Shown one piece after another: positions 1-12,700 of a stretch of DNA of 64,000 bases. Both the position numbers and the translations under genes were made by a program. Source of the stretch: Tomocerus qinae (Eukaryota > Arthropoda > Collembola > Entomobryomorpha > Tomoceridae); the NCBI GenBank assembly GCA_020055645.1, contig CM034546.1:19282001-19346000 (forward strand), read 5' to 3'. Numbering within the stretch: position 1 is the stretch's first letter; each line of letters opens with the position of its first letter. The notes below the pieces were generated by a model. That model was not told the DNA's origin and did not search any database. It saw only the letters and a list, made by a program, of their open reading frames with translations.

Positions 1-1690
1 GGCACATCTATCTTTGGTACCGGTATAATTTTAGAAGTTTTGAGAGAGTTGCAAACATACCCTTCACTTAAACTAGAATTTATGATATGTAAGAGCGAAT
101 CATATATATCATTTATAGGTAACAGTAATTTGAAGAATATTGGACTGAGTTTTAGTACATCAACCGTTTGTGAGTTTAGTTTTTTCAATCCCTTTATCGC
201 CTTATCAAAATCGGTATCACTTATTTTAGCAACTGTATAATTATCAGCTACTACTGACACATGGCAAGTTAGAGGATCTTTAGAAATTGTATAATTAGCT
301 GTACATATAGAGGCAAAATAGTCGTTGATTGTTTCAGCACTCAGTTCAATATTTTCCATTGTAGTGGAATTTCTACTTAATAGCTTGTTTACACATCTAT
401 ATACCCCTTCCTTTTCTACCTTTAAATTTAATTCAGTCATGGAATCCATTTTTATAGCATGTTTGACCTTAGTAGATAGGGATTTTAGAAACGTTTCATT
501 TTCAATGGAAGGTTTCTTTTTCCATAATTTGTATATTTTTTTACGTTCCCTAATTAAGTCTTTTGTATTAGAGGAAAGTGTACAATGTTTACCAGTAGTA
601 TTTATTTTTATAGTTTTCAGAGGAGCACAGGCATCCATTATGTCTAAAATAATTTTAGTTATCTTTTCTACTTTTTCATCAAGTGTATTATAGGAAGACA
701 GGTCATAATTTTTTGTATTAGATACTTCAATGGCTTTATCTATGTCAAAATTTTTTATATTTCTAAATGTAATAGATTTATATTTACTAGGAGGTTTTTT
801 GTAAAGCAAAGTTACCTCAACAGCAAGGTGATCAGAGATAAATGGCTGAATTACTTTTACATTTTCCACACTATCAGGGCTATTGGTAACAAATAGATCA
901 AGTATTGCATTACCTCTTGTTGGTTCAGCAACCATTTGTATGAATTGGTATTTAGAAACTAGAGAGTTGAAATCATTCAATAATTTAGGTTGCCCATCTA
1001 GATTGAAATCACCTAGGATATAGACCTTTTTGTTACAATAGCTTAGTGTCTCAAAAATATGATTAAAGTACCTCATGTCATTATTCAATATTTTTTTTTG
1101 TGTAATCAGGCCAGCGATATAAACATAAAACCAAAAAAGATTTGTTAAAATTAAGTTGTATTTTAAGTGCTAGTTTTTCAATATTTGTCGACTCTTCTGA
1201 ATTGTCATCGTCAATATTATAGAATTCATATTTAAAATTATTTTTTACAAAAATTGCTATACCTCCTCCTTTATTATATTGCCTGTCCTTTCTCACAACG
1301 TTGTACCCCTCTATATTTGGTGATATTATGTTATGTTTTAGTCTAGATTCAGTTATTGCAAATATGTCATAATTCCGATCAATCAGAAATTCCGCTGTTA
1401 CAGGAATTTTGTTACGTACTGATTGAACATTCAGATGACATATTTTTATATTCTTACTATTAATGTCACATAAAAGATTATCCGGTTGATCTATTCCATT
1501 TCCGTATCCGACGCTTCTAAAAAAGTTTGCTTTTGTTTTTTCGATGATGAGGAAGGATTTTCATCACGTTTTCTTTTTTTTTTTCTTTTTTCTAATTTTT
1601 CCAATAACATCAGCAATTTCTTTTGTGTCCTCCTTCATGTCGTTTGTTGGGCCAATTTCGGATACGGATGGTGTGTTGACCAGTACCGTA
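1..1690 (-). mobile_element. Non-LTR retrotransposon, 5' part (AP-endonuclease and start of RT), frameshifted, runs off window
   Basis: On the minus strand a long open frame runs from about 1098 to the window edge, joined at an A-run (T-run at 1091-1099 on the plus strand) to another frame covering 1081-1490. The upstream part has the start of an AP-like endonuclease (HLNVQSVRNK, FAITESRL, then GGGIAIFVKN). The downstream part has ILGDFNLDG and a late ISDHLAV motif. Near position 1 it has the beginning of a reverse transcriptase (HIINSSLSEG then IIPVPK). These are family signatures of APE-type non-LTR elements (CR1/Jockey/RTEX-like; clade not resolved). The frame break in the homopolymer means this copy is dead or carries a sequence error. 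Basic and serine-rich frames between about 1490 and 1690 probably belong to its N-terminal region. The rest of the RT lies outside the window. Confidence 0.8.
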
Positions 1691-1770
1691 TTTAGAAGTA
1701 GATTTCGGAGGGGGAATGATATGATAAGACTATATATATTAGGCATATTCGCGCGAAAAATTTTGGCATA
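1677..1770. repeat. Dispersed repeat end, related copy at 40372-40460
   Basis: The stretch starting CAGTACCG at about 1680, followed by a segment reading TTTCGGAGGGGG and then an AGGCATATTC..CGCGCGAAAAA block, recurs near 40375-40460 with a few changes. The CAG start and G-rich inner part resemble hAT-type ends. The second terminus was not found, so this may be a transposon end or just a shared repeat. Confidence 0.4.
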
Positions 1771-1860
1771 GCAGTCAAAAATAGCCTAAAAATCACTTAA
1801 ATCGCGCAAAGCGCGAATTTTTTTTAGTATTTTGAGAAAAATTTTCTTTTTTCTTGGATT

Positions 1861-2471
1861 TTGGGAGGTGCATTTGCCCTCAATGCCCCCCCTCAATACG
1901 GCCTTGGTGTTGACATCCTAAGCAGATTATTTTTGTTCAGAGTTTTCAGGGCTTTTTCATTACTGTCATTCTTTAGAACTTTTATCAAAAACTTATCCAA
2001 CGAATTTTTCAAACTGCCCAGTAATTCTTCTTCATGCTGTCTTTTCCGCCTATACTCGGCCCTAGACAATTTATCTGTCCGTTTCTTTAGTGACATCAAA
2101 ACTACATATAACAGTTTACTTCTAAAAACATTTATATTTAAGACTTAAATGCTCTTGTTCTTTATTTGTCATTTTTAAATGCAATTAATCTAACTCAGTC
2201 TTTTGCTTTTGCGCTCATGTTTCATCACAATAATCAATCATCACCTTAATTTGGTTTGATATAACAAATAGAAGATCAAGGATTTCTTGCGACTAAAATA
2301 TTTCATTAATTCCTATTCAGATTATAATATTTTATTTCTATCCAATATTTAAACTTTTCTAATTTCAATAAAGTACCAAATTATATAGTCTACACCGAAA
2401 ATTTTGCCGCCCTCTAAAATTTGCCGCCCAGTGCGGGTGCACGGGTGGCACATGCCTCGGGACGGCCCTGG
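1861..2471 (-). mobile_element. hAT-like transposon fragment with short transposase-N-terminus-like ORF
   Basis: Read on the minus strand, the segment begins at 2471 with CAGGGCCGTCCC and a GC-rich end like those of hAT elements. It continues to an ORF at 2099-1893 (68 codons) with LSRAEYRRKRQHEEE, a charged stretch resembling the N-terminus of ZMYM/TTF-type hAT-derived proteins. The ORF stops at 1893 in a G-rich stretch (CAAGGCCGTATTGAGG) that looks like a second transposon end. No catalytic domain is present. Most likely a deleted non-autonomous copy; the family assignment is by resemblance only. Confidence 0.4.
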
Positions 2472-2474
2472 ATG

Positions 2475-3544
2475 CCAATGGTGTTGGTTTCCTGGCGTTA
2501 GTACATTACTGAATTAATCTGATAAATTTTTAAGAGAATTTTTTTTTTAAATTTTTGTCGACTTGTGGTTAATGTCGTCAAGAATAAAAGCAATTAAACC
2601 AATGCCCAAGGAAAGCATTTTGCTGACTACAGACGTTTTCGTCCGAGTAGGCGTTTTGTCTTAAGTCTTCGTGTTATTGCCCAAGTTGTCACTTATCAGT
2701 ATGATATAGTATAGATATGTTAATCGCCGGTTCTTTTATATCCTTAACGTGAATTGAATAAAGCTAAACTTATCTACTATTGTGTCGAAGCAATAAGCTG
2801 CAATGTTGTTTGGTGTTTTTGTGTGTAATCCATCAAACTGGTGTAGTCCAACTGATGAACCGCCGTCTAATGAATGTAGCATCGGATGGACCAGTCTCAC
2901 TGAATGATGTATGTGACTAATTGTACTATAATAAGGAAGGTTTTATCCATGATATTAAATACAGTTAGTTAATTGTTCATAATTAGTCCACGTAGATTTA
3001 AAAGATGCGTCAATCTGACATTCTGTTTAAAAGTTATGACTTAAAACCATGTAAAAGTTTTGGGTTTTATGCAATGTTTGAATGGAATACCAGATCTTTA
3101 AAATATTTTAAGTCTAGACTAATTAGGCTCATATTTTAATCTACTGTATTGATATCTTTGAAAAAATTTAACCCATATAATAGTTATGATGTAATGATAG
3201 ATCATATAATGCTCCATCAGTTGGCTTAATGTTTGTCCCCAATAAAGCGTATGTCCATCCATCATTGTCCTTTAGTAAATTGAATATGTTCCAACAAATG
3301 AAATATATTTCATTGAGCTGACTTGGTTACCATTCGTTCTCAGAAAATGGAATACAAGACCATCATAAATAGGGGAAAATTACAAGATGGATTTTTAAAA
3401 AACTGAACCATAACTAACAACACGATAAATTACAATGTCATTACTACTTTCTACAGAATTGGTTTTTAAAACCGTTTCACTCTCCCGTTAATCTCTTGGA
3501 ATTCGAAAGACAATGGATCATATTTTGCATTACAATGGACCTCC
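2475..3544. other. Intergenic, AT-rich, no gene seen
   Basis: No open frame with coding character, no tandem array and no clear terminal repeats were seen here. Confidence 0.5.
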
Positions 3545-3552
3545 CACGTTGA

Positions 3553-4161
3553 CAGTGTACAAAATACCATTTACCACTTACCAGTGGTAAGTGGTTTTTA
3601 ATGGTATTTAACGTTAAATACCACCACCTAAAAAGTAGTGGTAAGTGGTAAAAATGGTAAAAAATGGTAAAAATTGTATCGTTTAAATTTCGTGTTGAAA
3701 TTTTGAATAAAATTGGGTGCCAAAGTATGAAATACCTTAGCAGCTGGTGATTGTTGTCATAAATTGATAAGTGTACATTCAATCAGAGTTGGATTCAACC
3801 GATGGGGACACTAATCGCCCTTAGTAATTGAGAAAGTAATTGCAATTAAATTGGCGCAGTTATATCAATTTTAAATTGGCGATACCAAATGCCATCTTGG
3901 TTTTAGTAACATTTTTTTATAACTTTCGGGGAACAGCCGAATGAATAGGATTACTTTGATTAACTAAAAGCTAATTGGAAATATTTCATAGAAAATAAAG
4001 TTTTAAAACCTATATTTTAGTAAATCTTGTGTATCTATATAATCTGTCTAATAAATCGCTAAAATTTACCATTTTTACCATTTAATGCATTTTTACCATT
4101 AAGTGCATTTTTACCACTGTGATGGTAAAAAAGCCTAAAAAGTGGTAAATTTTGTACACTG
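3553..4161. mobile_element. Non-autonomous hAT element (MITE) with perfect 8-bp target duplication
   Basis: The element starts CAGTGTACAAAAT at 3553 and ends ATTTTGTACACTG at 4161, forming a 13-bp perfect terminal inverted repeat. The 8 bases CACGTTGA flank it on both sides (3545-3552 and 4162-4169). A CAG start and an 8-bp target duplication are the hallmark of hAT transposons. Inside, both ends carry many copies of the motif TACCATT/AATGGTA and TTACCAC, including the palindrome CACTTACCAGTGGTAAGTG. No coding capacity is visible in its 609 bp. A diverged, right-truncated relative lies at 51516-52084. Confidence 0.9.
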
Positions 4162-4169
4162 CACGTTGA

Positions 4170-5590
4170 TTTGCTCGACTCGAAGTTTGCGCTGAAGTTA
4201 AGCCCTTGTATTGCAAAATTTGATACATTGTCTTTCGAATACAAAGAGATTAACGTTAGAGTGAAACTATAATACCTAGCACTATTTTAATACCTTTGGG
4301 TTTAAGTATTGGATACATGTTAATACGTATTACTAATTCCTTAGTCATTAGACACTTAACATCAAAGAAGTGTTAGTATGCGTGTGTTAAATTATTTTAA
4401 GTAAGTAGCATAACTAATTGATTTGATTAATATTAATAAATGTTTTCCATAGCACATTAATTTGAAACCAATATATGAATACTTCAAAATGTTAATTGAA
4501 TATATATCAAAATTATTTCTACTGTAACCTCTCGTCACCTATTTAAGACAAGTTCAAATTAATGTATGGTAGATCGAATATAGAAAAAATCATGAAATAT
4601 TAGGTATTGTGTCCGTACCGGCATTTTTCTGCAATAAATGTCGGCAGCAATATTTGAAATTGTGTTACTTATTTCCAAAATGCGCCATTGTTATCATTAC
4701 TTTGTTATCGTACTTGTTTCATATTTTTTTATAAAATAAGAATATTGATTGCTACAAGAAATTTTAGGACAGAGTAATAATCATAGCGTAATTTAAATTA
4801 TATAATTTTCTAGGTACGTAAAAATCCCTAAAGATAATATTTGGACGAAAAGGTTACTATTGCCCCAATGTAAGCATTAAAACAGTAGTATTGATTCCAA
4901 GTAATTTTTTCATCCAAGTATGGTGTGACATAAATGACGGAATAGGTTCGTTTATTGTTATTACATTTTGTTTATAAATTATATTATTTTTTGTTCCATA
5001 ATTTCATCATTGGGCCACCGGTTTTTAAAGCTATATTATAAGTACAGGATTTTACTCATGGTTTGTGGCATGTAGCAAAACCCCGTAAATCCAATGTACA
5101 GGGATTTTTCACTCAATTTGTTATTTCCTACTCATCATTATAACATTATCGTTACCTTAATCTGAGAAATAAATGTAGATACTTTTAATTATGTAATGCT
5201 GACTATAATTTACTTGTGAACTACATTTGATTGATGATAAAAAAGTATATTATTTACAAATGGCTTGGATTTCATTTTATTAGGCGTAGTATCGCATACC
5301 TGATGAAAAAGCAGAAATGATAATTATGTAGATGTTAAATAAACAAAATCAGGCCTAGTCAATAAGCAAAATTTTAGAAGAATTCTAGTTTTGATGTTTG
5401 AAATTAAGAAGACCATTTACGTAATCCAATTATACTTTTTTCTAAATAAGGACATTGTAACGAGTTCAAAATGCCGCATGATATGAGTAGCGTGCCAGTA
5501 GGACTTGAGAAATAGTTGTGATTGTGACTTTTATGAAAATGTTTAACCCTAGTATGGACGTATGGATGACCTTCCAAATCAACAGTAAAG
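4170..5590. other. Intergenic, AT-rich, no gene seen
   Basis: Several small ORFs occur, but none has recognisable composition or paralogue support. No tandem repeats were seen. Confidence 0.5.
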
Positions 5591-5594
5591 TATG

Positions 5595-6110
5595 ACATAG
5601 TCTGTTTACAGACTACGTGTAAAAGAGCCTAGGCTGTCTACGGACTTTGCTTAGTCTTTTCGCAGACTAAGGGTTTCTGCTGGGCAGGAAATATTGTAGG
5701 ATATTTACATTATGGAAATTGTAGCTCACTACAAGTATATACAATTTCTATAATATACTTTGCATATGCATATGCAAATTACATTCCAATTTCACCATTT
5801 ATACCACAAGAACCAACTCCACAATCACTACTTCATGGCATAGTCTTTCCACAGACTATAAAAATACGAAACCTTGTAGGTCTGTGGGCAGCCTAAGTCA
5901 TCCTTTAATAGGTAAAAAAGGTCCCATTTTCATGTTTTGCATTTTTATCATACCCTAACTATTCGCCAAATAACTTCCCATTAGATATATAAGCAGAGAA
6001 ACGCATTTGTGACAAATACAAAAAATCCCGAAGTTATAGGACAAATCTATCCCTGCTTTATTAGACACTAAAGTCAAAAAGTCTGTAGACAGCCTAGGTT
6101 ATCCATACAA
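5595..6110. repeat. Cluster of short AGTCTG..CAGACT hairpins and inverted 19-mers
   Basis: Three short palindromes of the type AGTCTGTTTACAGACT occur near 5600, 5650 and 5840. A 19-base block CCTAGGCTGTCTACGGACT at about 5630 is repeated inverted, with one change, near 6080, and a related block sits near 5880. The arrangement suggests a decayed foldback or MITE-like repeat; no target duplication was identified. Confidence 0.4.
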
Positions 6111-6504
6111 GGGTTAAGGGTTATAACTGGCTCCTTATCCATATGACATAAACATTTTTACCTTTTTGGACTTGTAAAAATGTCCTAATTAAAGTACTTA
6201 TTTTAATTTCTTCATAGTTGCTTCGATAAAATACAACGACCATTAAATATTGTTACTCTATAAAATTTTTTTAGTGCTGTTGCCGTCAAATGAGGAAGCC
6301 GATACAACAATGCATTAGCCAAGCACAGTATTTGTCGGTTATTCATCAATCATAACTATCCTTTTAGTAAGCAGATATGGGCACTTTCTAGTGTTCTAAG
6401 ACTGTTGTTTCAAGTAAGCTACCCCCAGTCTAGTCAACAAATTCTCTAATTTTGTATGTCCTTTTTCAATCGTCTTATTAGTCTAAGCCATGCAGATTTC
6501 GCCA

Positions 6505-6720
6505 TTTTAGTGGTCGTAAGATCCGGTCTGTATGAGTTTAAATGCATAGAAACTAGACGTGTTAATAATGTATTTGATTGGTATCAGTGCTCCTGGATAA
6601 ATTTTTGAAAAAATCGTGGACAGAAAAATAACCAATTCCTTTTTCAATGCTGCATCCGCCTTGAATGGAATATTAACCCCAACCTCTTATGATTATTCTT
6701 ATATTTGTAATGACAAAATT
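6505..6720 (-). pseudogene. Decayed fragment of gene C (C-terminal domain coding part)
   Basis: This stretch aligns by eye with 53290-53510 inside the large exon of gene C. Shared blocks include ATTGGTATCAGTGCTCCTGG and ATGCTGCATCCGCCTTGAA, in the same orientation. The frame is disrupted (for instance an in-frame TAA is created near 6560 on the coding strand). Only this part of the exon was found; no lectin-like exons are evident around it. It is a relic of a duplicated gene-C-like copy and unlikely to be functional. Confidence 0.7.
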
Positions 6721-7255
6721 ATATTCATGAAAAATGGAAGTTAATTAAACTACATCTGTTATCGTAAATCATTATTTGATGACCCTGATTAAAACCGCCA
6801 ACCACAGTATCAACTTTGTGTAAATAAATATACGTCAAGTAAAATATAATGATAACAATATTTCTTAGCACTTCCAACATATGCATGCTTGTATTGATAA
6901 GTAAGTAGTAAATGCCAAATTATTGTTTTACAAATTGTATCTTGAAATTTAAATTGGATACGGTTCAATAGTAAAAAAGATCTAAATTTTTTATATAATA
7001 TAACGATCACTGAAATAGTACCTGGGTTTTTTAATTGTTTCAAATGTAATTTATGGTAAACTATGGTGTTAATGTATGTTTCAATGGAAATATATGGGCT
7101 AATTAAAATAGCTTGGAATAAGACGGTTAAATTAAATTTATTTAATCTTTTGTCTGTAAGGTCTATAAGCTAAACTATAAGGTTTATAATCTGTAAATTT
7201 AGAATGAAAAAGTTTTATCGTGATTGGTTATAGAATGGTAGATTCCTGACGTAAT

Positions 7256-7990
7256 ATTCGATTGAAGGGGAAGATATTCCTAGAGTGGAGTACACTAAGT
7301 TGTTAGGAGTGACGGTCTCACAAAGTCTTAAATGGGACACTCATACTGAAAATATTATTGTACAAGCATCCTCAAAAATGTTCATTTTACAGAATTTGAA
7401 AAGACATGGTTTTGACAAAGCTGAGTTAGTTCAGGCTTACAAATGTTATATTCGTCCAATTTTGGAGTATGCATGTGTTGTTTGGGGCCCAGGAATTACC
7501 ATTAAGTTAAGTGATGAGATAGAAAGTGTACAGAAACGTGCATTATCAATAATACAGGGGTTTAGGGTTACCGAATCTGAATACAATACGTGTTGCCTAG
7601 AGCTACATGTCGAAAAACTTAATAGCCGTAGGGAGGCGTTGTTGCAAAGATTTGGATTAAAAACCATTAATTCGGAAAGATTTAGAACTATGTTGCCTCC
7701 CTATTATCTTAATAGTAGTAAGACACGCAATTCTAAAAAGTACCTACTTCAGCCACCCGATGCTAAAATTAAAAAAAGGTATGAGAACTCAACAGTACCA
7801 AAAACTGTTAATCTAATCAATAAAATGTATGACGAAAATTTGATAAAATTTAATAATAATATTGTATTCCGTAAATAGTTGTACCTAGTTATAAGAAATC
7901 TGTCCTATGCAATACGAGTCTATTTCAACTGCAAAGTTGCCAGTCCCGTTTCTGAATAAAAACCTATTATTATTATTATTATTAATATTA
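7256..7990 (+). mobile_element. 5'-truncated non-LTR retrotransposon, 3' end of RT ORF plus TAT-repeat tail
   Basis: An open frame to the stop at 7878 encodes the C-terminal end of a non-LTR reverse transcriptase polyprotein. It has EYTKLLGVTVSQSLKW, then IRPILEYACVVWGPG and VQKRALSIIQG, the conserved block after the RT palm in CR1/Jockey/RTEX-like elements. The 3' UTR holds AATAAAA near 7955 and ends in a TAT/TTA microsatellite at about 7966-7990, the usual tail of such elements. The 5' end is truncated in the RT, the common outcome of incomplete reverse transcription. It could belong to the same family as the element at 1-1690, but the two do not overlap, so this cannot be tested here. Confidence 0.85.
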
Positions 7991-8071
7991 TCGAATATGT
8001 ATATTCCCCATTTTGTAATAATTGCTTTGTAATGGAGGGCTTTCTGGATCTATTAAAGGCGTGTATTGAAC

Positions 8072-8471
8072 TTAAGCCACTTCCACATACTTAAGTGAAG
8101 TAGATAGTTGAAAACTTTCTTTTGAATATCTAACTAGAATATTATTCGAATTTGCTTGAATTATGGGAATTATTGAAAACCAAGGATATACTGCAGAAAT
8201 GTTGTAACTGTTTTGAGAAAATTTAGGTGGCTTTATGTTCAGGTCATCGAAGATAACTTTTCTTTCAACTGGATTCCAGAAATGACTAGTCTTTACAAAT
8301 CCCATTTACAGTAAAACTAAAAACTGTGTCGTTTCTCTTATGTTCTGCTATACTCCGCAAAGAAAAGATGATCAATTGCTCATCATCGGCAATGTTTGTC
8401 AAATTTGTGGATATCACACCTGACCAGTAATCATTGGAGTATAAATATCTAGGTTTGGGTATGTTTGGCAA
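8072..8471 (-). pseudogene. Possible decayed coding fragment, two overlapping frames
   Basis: Two minus-strand frames (8471-8286 and 8305-8072, overlapping by 20 bp in different phases) have protein-like composition, e.g. DYWSGVISTNLTNI in the first and VYPWFSIIPIIQANSNN in the second. They could be a single exon broken by one indel. I do not recognise the product and no paralogue is present in the window. Chance ORFs in AT-rich DNA remain possible. Confidence 0.25.
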
Positions 8472-8474
8472 TCA

Positions 8475-9692
8475 CAGAATATTGACACAATAAGGGAAAA
8501 TAATTGTAAAATGGTGGTAAGGATGATAGATGTGCAGCGACAAAATGATGTTGAAAGAAAAGCTATAGGGCCACAACATGCGTACTATATCGACATTTAA
8601 AAATTGACGAAGTAGGTGCAGAGCAATATTTACGCTAGAGGGTTTCTATAGAAAAGATCAGGTTTCTATTACAATTAATTTTTTTGCTTCTAGGATAGTA
8701 GTTAATTGAATAAGATACAACTTAATGAACTTTGCTCTGTCTGTCGGAATACGGATAAGGAAAATGAAGACTTATACCAATATATAAATGCCTACCATAT
8801 AAACCTTTCAGGGAAACGTTAATACCTACTACTAATTTGAAGAAAAATAACTTCCATACTCTTTTTGAGGTTGAAGACAAAAAAATCCTATCGGACATTT
8901 ACAATTATATGGTACGGACCTAAAAGCTTAGAGCCTTGGTTATAAATGAGTAGCATTGCCAATCCACACCTCACCTCCTAACTAATAGATTTATTTGTAT
9001 TTGATAAACTAATTAAACACAATGGTATAGTATAATATATTTAGATATATTGATGATAATAATATGGTTTTTTGTATTAATTTATGGCCAATTGATTTTT
9101 TGTGTAATGAATGTTAATTGAAGAAGCCCAATAAAATATCTATTTATCTATTAGAGTAGCAAATATCAATAAATATGACGATTCGAGATTCTACATCTCT
9201 GTAAACCACAAATAAACGGGATGTTTAAATTATATCATTATTATCAAATATGGTTGTAATGAAGAGAAAACGATAACCGAACCCTATAAACAGATATTAC
9301 CACGTAGTTTCCGGGGGTACATTTCAACATAGGGGCACATACATTAAAAATAATAACCGGGTGAATGTGCACGTTTTCCAAGTTTCTAGATTTTTCCTGG
9401 CCACAAAACTAAATTTCTAAATGAGGGTTTGACAGCCTTCAGTAGAATTGCATTAGTGATTTTTCCACATTTATCAATATCGGATTTTTTGTGTCAATTT
9501 TGCTTCCCATTTTCCCACTAGGAGCTGGGAAATTTTCCATTTCTTTCACTTCCCACTTGAAACCGTAGTTTTAATTTTATGACATTGAATTGTAAATCAG
9601 CAAAAAATGGAGCAAAATAATATACTTACATTAATTCAATTTTTTGTTTATCATTTAAAGTAGTACTGTAGTAGTACACAGTATCCAAGTAT
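8475..9692. other. Intergenic region, partly shared with gene B 3' flank
   Basis: No gene seen. About 9500-9692 resembles the 3' flank of gene B (about 41570-41890), including a GAAATTTTCCA/CCCACTT-rich repeat also found near 49920-50060. This shows the A/B duplication includes downstream flank. Confidence 0.5.
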
Positions 9693-9698
9693 TTTATT
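9693..9698 (-). promoter_or_regulatory. Poly(A) signal AATAAA of gene A
   Basis: AATAAA on the minus strand about 100 bp past the stop codon. The paralogue B has AATAAA at the equivalent place (41788-41793). Confidence 0.6.
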
Positions 9699-9793
9699 TG
9701 AATCATGTTAATCACTATAAAATGTACATTTTAATTATGATATTGTTTCTGGTATATTTTCTAGAAATTATTTCAGCGGTCCAGCCATTACCA

Positions 9794-12700
9794 TTAATTA
9801 TTACAGCAATCTTTACGTACACTTTCCGGGGCGTCTTGGCATTTGGTGCAGGTTTTCAGTACGCTGTTAAAGACTAACCCGGCGGGACATTGCTTTAAAA
9901 CAGTAGTTCCCAATTCTCGGGTTGTGTCATTAATCCTTCCGACAAAAAAGAATTTCCCCGAACAGCGGTCTGTTTTATTATCATGCTCCTTAAAATGACA
10001 TTCTTGCCAGCAATTGCTGTCAGTCTTGTACTGTTTCCTCAGTTCAGGAGACAAATGTTCGAAATAGTCACATGAACCGTTAATTCCATATTGGGTGTCT
10101 GAATTCCATAAAAGAGAACCAGGACAATTGAAAGTTCCCCATTTCCCAATGAATACTTCACGGTCGGAATCCCAGTCCCATTCTCTATTTATTGGAATGC
10201 ATTTCGAATATGTTCCGCAATATCCATATTGAAAGCAATTGCGGGTGCAATTTTTTGAATCTGTTATACATTTATGAAAAGATATAGTATTTATTTAGCA
10301 CTTCATACTCACAAACTTCAAACCTTTTATTTAATACCCCATACCATTGGAGTTATACCCTTGTCATAATTTAATTTTCACGACATAGTCAGCGTATTTA
10401 TTGTATCAGCATTCACCTTTGCATCAAATATATTCCATAAGTTTCCCATCAAAAACCAAAAAAGTCAATATAGACACTTCTGAATGTGAACTTAAGTATA
10501 ATCAAACAGACTAATCCTGCATTCACATTCACAAAATGCAATGCCTTTTTACGTTAAAAGTAAAAAAGAAATTTTTTAAACTGTTTCGGTTTTCACCTAT
10601 ATATTCATAAGGACGTAGCCAGTGCCAATCTAACAAATCAATGAAATATTGAGTCCGAAATAGTGTTTTAAATCCCGGAAACACTAATTTAGAAATTTCG
10701 GTGTATAAAAAAACGAGGCATTTTATTATTTTTCAATAAATACTTTTAGAAACTTAAATAACCTTTTTCACTGCAGTTTTGCACTGTAATAATGTAAGGA
10801 GTTATATTTATTGGACGTTTTTGTTTCCTAGGGGAAACCTTACCCAACACAACAATACTAATAATCATCAAAACAAAACGCCTATAAGAGGACATAATAT
10901 TATGTAAATTTATGTACATGATGGAATTAGGGATTTACAAATTGGCACACTTTCACGCAAACTTGAAGTCGCCATAATTCCACAATGCCACTCCTCAAAG
11001 CTGATAACTTTTTGTTTTCTTTATTGGAATAGGTAAAAGAGTAATTTTTGAGAAAATTTAACAAAAAATCAAAATAAAAATGTTTTTTAATCACTGTACA
11101 TTATTGAACGAGTACAATTTATTACTAAAATTTATTTATTGAAATCGTTGTCAGAATACTTAAAGGCGGCTTTACCACTGGACTGACTGGGCAGTTGCCC
11201 AGGGCCTCGTATATTTTCTCGGGGGACCCTATAATATTACGTCACAAATATGCAATTACAAAATAAAAGTTGTTCGAAAGTATGTTTCGTGACCAGCTCC
11301 TTTTTTACAAAATTAGTCAAAAAACTCTATTTTAGTGCCAAAATAAAATGAAATATCTTCTTCCAAAATAAGAAATAAAAGCTGTATCGTTGATAAGTGA
11401 TGCTTAATGGTAGATTTTTCGTTGTTGTCGTTGAACGTTGAAAATTCAAACAGTTATTTTTTGGCCTATTTGCTAGTTCAGGCAGTTCATTCCTAGGTTA
11501 AAGTTAAACAGTGGTTGCAGAGATGGAGGTGGAGGAGGAGGTAAGAATGGAGGATTTTTTAAATTTCGTCCACTGCTCTTCTTTTACGCTCTCTTCAGCC
11601 AAGGTAGAATATACAAAACAATATTTAAACTTTCCAATGCATTTGATAACGAATAATATACATAGTATTCTTTACACTAGTTCTACTCAGAGGTTTTTCG
11701 CAAACTTCCGAAATCGGAAAATTTACGCATTTGCAAGCGAATGCGGCAACAATTTTAAATGAATGGAAGCATTTCATTGATCTAGCCGTTTGTGTTCCCA
11801 TCGCAGATTTTAGGGCCAAAAAGGCATGTTTATCTTTGCAAACTGTTGTCAGTCAATTTGCGTGTGTACTTGTAACCACTAACGAGTTTTATTTTAACAA
11901 ATCAACTCAGCCAAATTCGATTACACATCTGCAAAGTGATTCCACGCATGCGCGTTAGATGTGTGACTTTGCGATTTCGCAGCTTTACGAGAGCACTGAT
12001 TTGAGCTACTCTATGTGTTGTCTTTTCCATTTTTCTATTTGCTGAAACTATTTTATTTGTCGCTGCCACCCAAATATGTTTAATGCAGTGGGTTCCCCAT
12101 GGTGATTTTTACATTATTTTACATAGCAAATTTTTGATGTAAGGATGGACTTACAGGTGAGTTGTTGACCATCAAATGGCATCTTAAACATGTTTCACAA
12201 CGGACTCAATTTCTTCTAAAATACATCCTCCATTTTAATGAAACCTGCATGTTTGGAATTGTGAAACATCTGGCTACAAAAGGTAGCTGTCTGAATTTTG
12301 ATATTGTAGTTGTAAATACTGCATAGATATTAAAGTCCTAAAAATATTATAATTTTACAACCTTTTTAGGACGTAATTTCAAAATCGATGAAAGTCGACC
12401 GGAAATGCTATCATGAATATCCGAGCAAATTGACTGATATAACAAGTTATAACGCAAAAATAAAAGGTTAATCTCTATAGGAAACATTGAAACACCTGAG
12501 CTATAAAAATACAGTTACCAGTCTACTATGATATTCCTATTCTGTCGTCATTGGCAATTGCAATCACATTACGTTAGCATTTGTAACGCCAAACCATACC
12601 AAACGAAGAATGGATTATCTTAATTTGTTTTAATCATCGAGTATTTTACATAAACTACTCGATGATTGTCAAAACCCAAGAGCAGTTTGAGAGAATAGTA

